Below the pieces are notes generated by a model. It was not told where the DNA came from, ran no database searches, and worked only from the letters and a program-made list of their open reading frames with translations. From NCBI GenBank assembly GCA_030838445.1, contig JAUZFQ010000221.1:1-35724 (forward strand): a stretch of 35,724 nt of DNA, read 5' to 3'. Shown piece by piece: positions 31,882-35,724 of this stretch; within the stretch, counting starts at the first letter, position 1, and every line of letters starts with the position of its first letter. Source of the stretch: Pyrinomonadaceae bacterium (lineage in GTDB: Bacteria > Acidobacteriota > Blastocatellia > Pyrinomonadales > Pyrinomonadaceae). The position numbers were made by a program, and so were the translations under genes.

Positions 31882-32640
31882 ATGTTCAAAAAATCATTCA
31901 TCGCCGCCGCGCTCGCACTGTCGTTCGCCGCCACTGCTTCGGCGCAGAACACGAACAGTTCGACTACGGTCGCGCCGCAGACACCCGCCGCGCGTCGCCC
32001 GGCCACGCGACGCCCCGCGCCGCGCCCGACGCCGACCGGGGGCACGGAAAAGGTCTTGCCGGGCGCGACGCCGGAGCCGGATGTCGTAGACGCGCCCGCC
32101 GCTGCTGCGCCCACGCGCACGCGCCGGACGGGCGCGACGCAAACCACGTCAACCGCAGCGGCAGTTAGTCCGGCGGAGCGCGCCGTCCGCGCCACGTTCG
32201 ACACGCTCCTGAACGGCATCCGCAAGTCCGACGTCGAGATGGTGATGAGCGTCTACTGGAACTCGCCGCAACTCGTCATCTTCAACAACAACGGCACGGT
32301 CACGCGCACTTGGGAGCAGGTGCGCGCGAACCGCGCGAGTTCTTACCCCGACGCCAAGAACGTCCAACTCGAAGTGCGCGACGTGCGCGTCTCAATGCTC
32401 GGCGCGGGCGGCGCGATTGTCTCCTGCCTCTGGACGCAGACGCAGGAGTTTCGCGGCACGCCTGAGAGCGCGTCGGGTCGGCTCACCGTCTCCTTCCGCC
32501 TCATCAACAACGGCTGGAAGATCGTCCACACGCACTCGTCGCCCGCCGCGCCCGATCCTTCGCGCCTGCTGCCGTCAGAACAAACTGCCCCGGCCAACGA
32601 CGCGACGAAGCCGCCCCCGCCGCCTTCGCGTCAGCCTTAG
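31882..32640 (+). CDS. Exported NTF2-like (SnoaL/DUF4440-type) protein
   Basis: A 252-aa exported protein: signal peptide (about residues 1-22, SAQ), a Pro/Arg/Ala/Thr low-complexity linker (about 23-95), then a cone-shaped NTF2-like domain with AERAVRATFDTLLNGIRKSDVE, then SVYWNSPQLVIFNNNGTVTRTWEQVRA and SFRLINNGWKIVHTHSS. The last strand pattern (WKIVHTHSS) is typical of DUF4440/SnoaL-like proteins, which have varied or unknown functions. GAGGAG precedes the ATG at 31882; the frame is open upstream over the end of gltX but has no signal there. Pro-rich C-terminal tail. Confidence 0.85.
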   Translation: MFKKSFIAAALALSFAATASAQNTNSSTTVAPQTPAARRPATRRPAPRPTPTGGTEKVLPGATPEPDVVDAPAAAAPTRTRRTGATQTTSTAAAVSPAERAVRATFDTLLNGIRKSDVEMVMSVYWNSPQLVIFNNNGTVTRTWEQVRANRASSYPDAKNVQLEVRDVRVSMLGAGGAIVSCLWTQTQEFRGTPESASGRLTVSFRLINNGWKIVHTHSSPAAPDPSRLLPSEQTAPANDATKPPPPPSRQP

Positions 32641-32766
32641 CGAATACGCGGCCGATGAAGTAAACTCCGGCTTCCCCCAACTCCTAGTTTTTCAAACGAC
32701 GCGGCGGCACTCCATTTGAACGCCGTCGCCGGTTCATCATTTTCTCTGACGAAAGGTAGACATAAC

Positions 32767-33297
32767 ATGAGTTGGTTAGACCAAATCGGCGGCCTCTTAC
32801 AACAGTATCAAGGCGCGAGCGCGCAGCAGACGCCGAACAACGTGCAGGACGACTTCGGGCAATTCGCGCAGGCCGCGCCGCAATCGGCCGTGGCCGACGG
32901 GCTGGCCGCCGCCTTCCGCTCGAACCAGACGCCGCCCTTCGGCAACATGCTCGGCCAACTGTTCGGCCAGTCGAACGGCACGCAGCGCGCCAGCATACTT
33001 AACACGCTGATCGGGGCGTTAGGCCCGACGGTCATCTCGCAGATTCTCGCCAACCGCGGCGCGTCCGGCCTCGCCGGGATGCTCGGCGGCGGACAGAGCG
33101 AAGTGACGCCGGAGATGGCCGAGCAAGTCCCGGCCGAGGCCGTGCAGGAGATCGCCGAGCGCGCCGAGCAGAAAGACCCCACGATCATAGACATGGCGAG
33201 CAACTTCTACGCCGAGCACCCGACGCTCATTCAAGGTCTGGGCGCGGCCGCACTCACCATCGCCCTCGCCAAAGTGGCGTCGAACCAGCAGCGATAA
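32767..33297 (+). CDS. Conserved-looking hypothetical protein, 176 aa (Gln/Ala-rich)
   Basis: Helical, low in aromatic residues. MSWLDQIGGLLQQYQGAS at the start, a TPPFGNMLGQLFGQSNGTQRASILNTLIGALGP central part, GLAGMLGGGQSEVTPEMAEQVPAEAVQEIAERAEQKDP and a hydrophobic C-terminal helix (LIQGLGAAALTIALAK). It resembles the short YidB/DUF937-type proteins in general style; I do not claim the family. Start at 32767 has AAAGG upstream; the preceding open frame lacks support. A strong terminator follows. Confidence 0.75.
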   Translation: MSWLDQIGGLLQQYQGASAQQTPNNVQDDFGQFAQAAPQSAVADGLAAAFRSNQTPPFGNMLGQLFGQSNGTQRASILNTLIGALGPTVISQILANRGASGLAGMLGGGQSEVTPEMAEQVPAEAVQEIAERAEQKDPTIIDMASNFYAEHPTLIQGLGAAALTIALAKVASNQQR

Positions 33298-33344
33298 ACA
33301 GTCGCAGTCGCCGCTCGTCGTTCGACAAGTTTTAGTTGCCAAAG

Positions 33345-33380
33345 AAAAGAGTCTGCCCGACGTCGGGCAGACTCTTTTTT
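33345..33380 (+). terminator. Rho-independent terminator after the 32767 gene
   Basis: A 34-base near-perfect palindrome (17-bp arms 33345-33361 and 33362-33378) ends in a T run. It could work in both directions because the 5' arm begins AAAA. Confidence 0.9.
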
Positions 33381-33394
33381 CTTACGCTACAGAA

Positions 33395-33430
33395 GAAAGC
33401 CGCCCACGTCTTCTGACGTGAGCGGCTTTC
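33395..33430. terminator. Second hairpin, 16-bp stem
   Basis: Arms 33395-33410 and 33415-33430 (GAAAGCCGC...) with one mismatch and a TTCT loop. No T run of its own; it could be the terminator of a minus-strand transcript or a boundary structure of the element that begins here. Confidence 0.55.
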
Positions 33431-33521
33431 CGGTGAACTGTTGGGATTGGCCTGTGTGCCGCTTTTGTTTCAGCGACTAAACGGACGGAAACCCTACCAA
33501 TTCAAGTTTTCTGTCCGGAGG

Positions 33522-33641
33522 TCAGGCCGCAGCCACCTCACTGTGATAAGAACTCATATACGTTTTAAGTTCTTTTGATTTTAGCTTTACACCGGATAGC
33601 CTTGAATCAATATACCATTTTGTGTGCCGCTTGTGTGCCAC
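33522..33641 (-). pseudogene. Possible short or decayed gene (39 codons)
   Basis: From a GTG at 33641 the frame reads VAHKRHTKWYIDSRLSG... to a TGA at 33522. The residue mix is protein-like (KLKSKELKTYMSSYHSEVAAA-type end), as in the C terminus of a longer protein, but an in-frame TAA lies 14 codons upstream of the GTG. It could be the remaining 3' end of a broken gene or an independent tiny gene; AGAGGA lies about 10 bases before the GTG. Weak evidence. Confidence 0.25.
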
Positions 33642-33909
33642 ATTGTTTCTATCCTCTTTACTTGTAAGAAATTCTCCTGTTTACGAGTAGTATTCTAGTT
33701 TGAGATGAGAGGTCATAAATTTAGAGTCCGTACTAGACCAAGTAATTGCTACTGCGAACACTTACTCGTTTAACGGGTAAGTCCCATATTACTGGCGATA
33801 TATAAGCTCTTATGTTGTGTACCCTTTCCCTACACGTCCGAGGGCAGGACGCGTGCCACAGAATGACTTAAAAAGCTGCTAAGTCGTTGATTCTAAATAT
33901 ATTTCCGTC

Positions 33910-33937
33910 TTGACAATTGACCGGATTGTGGTAAACT
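33910..33937 (+). promoter_or_regulatory. Predicted promoter for the DUF3987 gene
   Basis: TTGACA (33910-33915, perfect) with TAAACT (33932-33937, four of six) after 16 bases. It would give a 140-base leader to the ATG at 34093, holding an imperfect hairpin CTTGTCGTTGAGGCAAG. Confidence 0.6.
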
Positions 33938-34092
33938 AATCTTGTCGTTGAGGCAAGTAGACCTAATCCTTCCTCACCACACAAACCATACAGGCGAATA
34001 GTAAATGTCACGCTGATTGTTGTGCATATCGGCTTTGGCGAAGCTCTGCCTAAGACGCAGAAGGTTTATCAACACAAAGGAGGCTTTTACGA

Positions 34093-35538
34093 ATGTCAGC
34101 ACAGGTCGGATTAACGCCCCGAGAGGGCGTCATGGAAGGAGGACTTTTCGCTCACAGGGCGTCTGTCGCCAGCCGTGCTCCCGGAACGTCCGGGAACACT
34201 TTTCTTTCATCAAATTCATCAACTTCGCAGTCCGGTGATGAAGTAATGGATTCGGCGGGGCGTGCGGCCTTTCCGACGCTCAGAAAAGAAGCCCTGTACG
34301 GACTCGCCGGAGATTTCGTCAGGACAATTTACCCTCACACCGAAGCCGACGAAGCGGGGCTGCTCGTCCAACTGCTCGCCGGATTCGGTAACGTCTTCGG
34401 GCGGACGGCCTATTACGTGGCAGACGGGGCACGTCACTACACCAACCTCTTCGCTCTGGTGGTGGGCAAGACAAGCTCGGCCAAAGGCTCTGCCCTCGCC
34501 CACGTAATGAATCAGCTTGAGTCTCTGGACTCCGCCTGGGCAGAGAAGCGCGTGCGTCGGGGTCTGTCGTCGGGCGAAGGACTGCTCAAGGCCGTTGACG
34601 ACGAAGAGAACCCTACTGACAGACGCCTTCTTGTCCTTGAGACGGAGTTCGCCTCCGTCCTTCACATGAACAGGCGCGAGGGCAACACGCTCAGCAGCGT
34701 TATCCGTAACCTGTGGGACAAGGGGAGCGGCGGCACGATGACGAAGAAAAACGCCGTCTCCGTGAATAACGCCCACGTCTCCATCATCGGCCACATAACG
34801 CATGAGGAGTTAGGGCGTTACCTCGGAGCTACGGAGATAGCGAACGGGTACGCAAACCGCTTCCTCTTTGCCTGTGTGCGGCGAACCAAGCTGCTGCCGG
34901 AAGGCGGCAACCTTCGCGCGGAGGAACGGGAGCGGCTGATGGAGCGGCTTCTGGAGGCCGTAGAGTTCGCGCAGGGCGTTGACGAGATGAGGCGCGACGA
35001 AGAGGCCGCGAGCCTGTGGGCGGGCGTGTATGCACAGTTGGCGGCTGACAGGGCTGGGACGTTCGGCAGGGCGACGGCGAGGGCAAGAGCACAGGTGCTC
35101 CGGCTATCCCTCATCTACGCGCTTCTGGACTGCTCGGCTGTCATCAGGCGCGTCCATCTTGAAGCTGCCCTTGCGCTGTGGCAATTCTGTGAAGAGTCGG
35201 CGCGGTACATCTTCGGAGAAGGTGTGCTGAGCGACAAGGCTCAAAAGCTGCTGGACGCCATCTGCGCGAAGGGCGTGGACGGCATGAGCAAGTCACAGAT
35301 GCACGCCCTGTTCGGCGGCAGACTTAAGAGCACGGAACTGAAAGCCCTGCTCGACGAGATAAAGAGTACGCGGGCGGCTTACCAGACCAAAACCATTACG
35401 GCGGGGCGTGATGAGGAAAGGTGGTTCGCGGCTGATGCTGACCCGAACGGTGAAGAAAGCGAATTTGATGAAGGGAGGCTAAGCAGATGCGACCTTAATT
35501 CATCAAATTCATCAGATTCGGTGCAGATTGCTGCTTAG
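34093..35538 (+). CDS. DUF3987 protein, primase/helicase-like ATPase of a mobile element
   Basis: 481 aa. DUF3987 proteins are P-loop ATPases associated with replication modules of plasmids, prophages and integrative elements. Seen here: Walker A-like VVGKTSSAKGS (residues 123-133), Walker B-like LLVLETEFASVL (179-190), a sensor-type SIIGHITHEELGRYLG and the closing NRFLF segment, then a C-terminal helical region. The first 55 residues are Ser/Gly-rich and look disordered, with SSNSSTS near 39; the tail has NSSNSSDS. AAAGGAGG lies 9 bases before the ATG, an ideal spacing. GC is lower than in the chromosomal genes to the left. It may act in element replication; the partner genes are beyond the window. 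Confidence 0.9.
   Translation: MSAQVGLTPREGVMEGGLFAHRASVASRAPGTSGNTFLSSNSSTSQSGDEVMDSAGRAAFPTLRKEALYGLAGDFVRTIYPHTEADEAGLLVQLLAGFGNVFGRTAYYVADGARHYTNLFALVVGKTSSAKGSALAHVMNQLESLDSAWAEKRVRRGLSSGEGLLKAVDDEENPTDRRLLVLETEFASVLHMNRREGNTLSSVIRNLWDKGSGGTMTKKNAVSVNNAHVSIIGHITHEELGRYLGATEIANGYANRFLFACVRRTKLLPEGGNLRAEERERLMERLLEAVEFAQGVDEMRRDEEAASLWAGVYAQLAADRAGTFGRATARARAQVLRLSLIYALLDCSAVIRRVHLEAALALWQFCEESARYIFGEGVLSDKAQKLLDAICAKGVDGMSKSQMHALFGGRLKSTELKALLDEIKSTRAAYQTKTITAGRDEERWFAADADPNGEESEFDEGRLSRCDLNSSNSSDSVQIAA
34206..34222 (+). repeat. TTCATCAAA-type repeat, first copy
   Basis: TTCATCAAATTCATCA: two nonamer-like units near the start of the DUF3987 gene, coding SSNSS. The same 16 bases occur at 35499-35514. 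Confidence 0.65.
35461..35514. repeat. TTCATCAAA-type repeats, inverted and direct copies
   Basis: GAATTTGATGAA (35461-35472) is the reverse complement of TTCATCAAATTC (35499-35510), and the latter continues as the 16-base match to 34206. All are inside the last 25 codons of the DUF3987 gene (EFDE and NSSNSSDS). Confidence 0.6.
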
Positions 35539-35724
35539 CTGTCTCCCACATTGAGTTAGAACAGGAAAGGGCGGGGCTTCACTGCACGAAGTACTCGCCT
35601 TTCTCTGGTTTTGATTCAACATTTTACGCGCCTTTCGCATTCACTTGTATAAGAACTCCTTATGTATCAATAGTTTACATTGATTTTTGCGTGAATTTGT
35701 GATAAACTTTTTTCACCAGCGTAA
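35539..35724. other. AT-rich region after the DUF3987 gene
   Basis: 186 bases to the window end. An imperfect hairpin of about 35564-35605 (AAAGGGCG / CGCCTTT around CTTC-ACTGCAC-GAAG) followed by T-rich sequence may terminate the DUF3987 transcript. The remainder is AT-rich with short repeats of TTGATTTT/TGTGATAAA and contains no gene that I can see. Confidence 0.4.

Larger units (their letters stand above)
33431..34092. other. AT-rich gene-poor region at the border of a putative integrated element
   Basis: 660 bases with visibly lower GC than everything to the left. It contains hairpins at about 33481-33518 (CGGACGGAAA / TTTTCTGTCCG) and 33548-33574 (AAGAACT / AGTTCTT), a direct repeat of TGTGTGCCGCTT (about 33453 and 33621), a weak short minus-strand frame (33522-33641) and a promoter (33910-33937). 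No tRNA, integrase or long reading frame is visible. Confidence 0.5.

Overview
The window is high-GC bacterial chromosome with an ordinary housekeeping and envelope gene set. The best lineage clue is the protein at 15205-16722, whose layout matches the 'VWFA-related Acidobacterial domain' family. With the DUF4252/ECF-sigma module, the PQQ-repeat lipo/periplasmic-type proteins and many word-like intergenic repeats, this points to Acidobacteriota, probably Blastocatellia. The placement is inference; no rRNA is present. Most long frames opposite the genes are GC-driven shadows.

Layout. 1-1254: 3' part of a secreted GH13 alpha-amylase (minus), divergent from a small plus-strand gene (1603). 2023-9488: minus-strand run of a family-A DNA polymerase with 3'-5' exonuclease, a GH19 endolysin-like protein, an MFS transporter, a small membrane protein, QueF, two helical-bundle proteins (DUF4142, DUF2383) and a rhomboid protease. 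9861-10739: exported TonB-C protein with a strong terminator. 10865-13406: dicarboxylate/amino-acid symporter and NAD kinase. 14042-15151: PQQ-type beta-propeller. 15205-19371: a likely minus-strand operon of ECF sigma factor, non-zinc anti-sigma-like protein, DUF4252 protein, a divergent DUF4252-like protein and the VWA protein. 19598-21045: cysteine-cluster protein and TlyA. 21176-24171: three membrane-anchored proteins, one SAF/CpaB-like.

24172-24787 is a small AT-richer island and the most unusual part. On the minus strand it has a candidate pseudoknot leader, a strong Shine-Dalgarno site, a 51-codon cysteine-rich ORF, and 38 bases after its stop a 109-base sequence with R box, unpaired spacer and L box like an integron attC site. 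It looks like a lone gene cassette without an integrase in view.

24788-26713 is dxs; then a Spy-like chaperone, an ICMT-family methyltransferase and a Tat-exported metallophosphoesterase. An AT-richer orphan gene (29488), tRNA-Ser(GCT) with a near-consensus promoter, gltX and two small genes follow. From about 33380 composition changes again: about 700 AT-rich bases without a firm gene lead through a sigma70-type promoter into a DUF3987/primase-helicase-like gene (34093-35538), suggesting the edge of an integrated element. No integrase, CRISPR array or intact insertion sequence is visible.

Intergenic DNA repeatedly carries composite palindromes built of short words; two copies (12371-12519 and 30121-30318) are clearly homologous.
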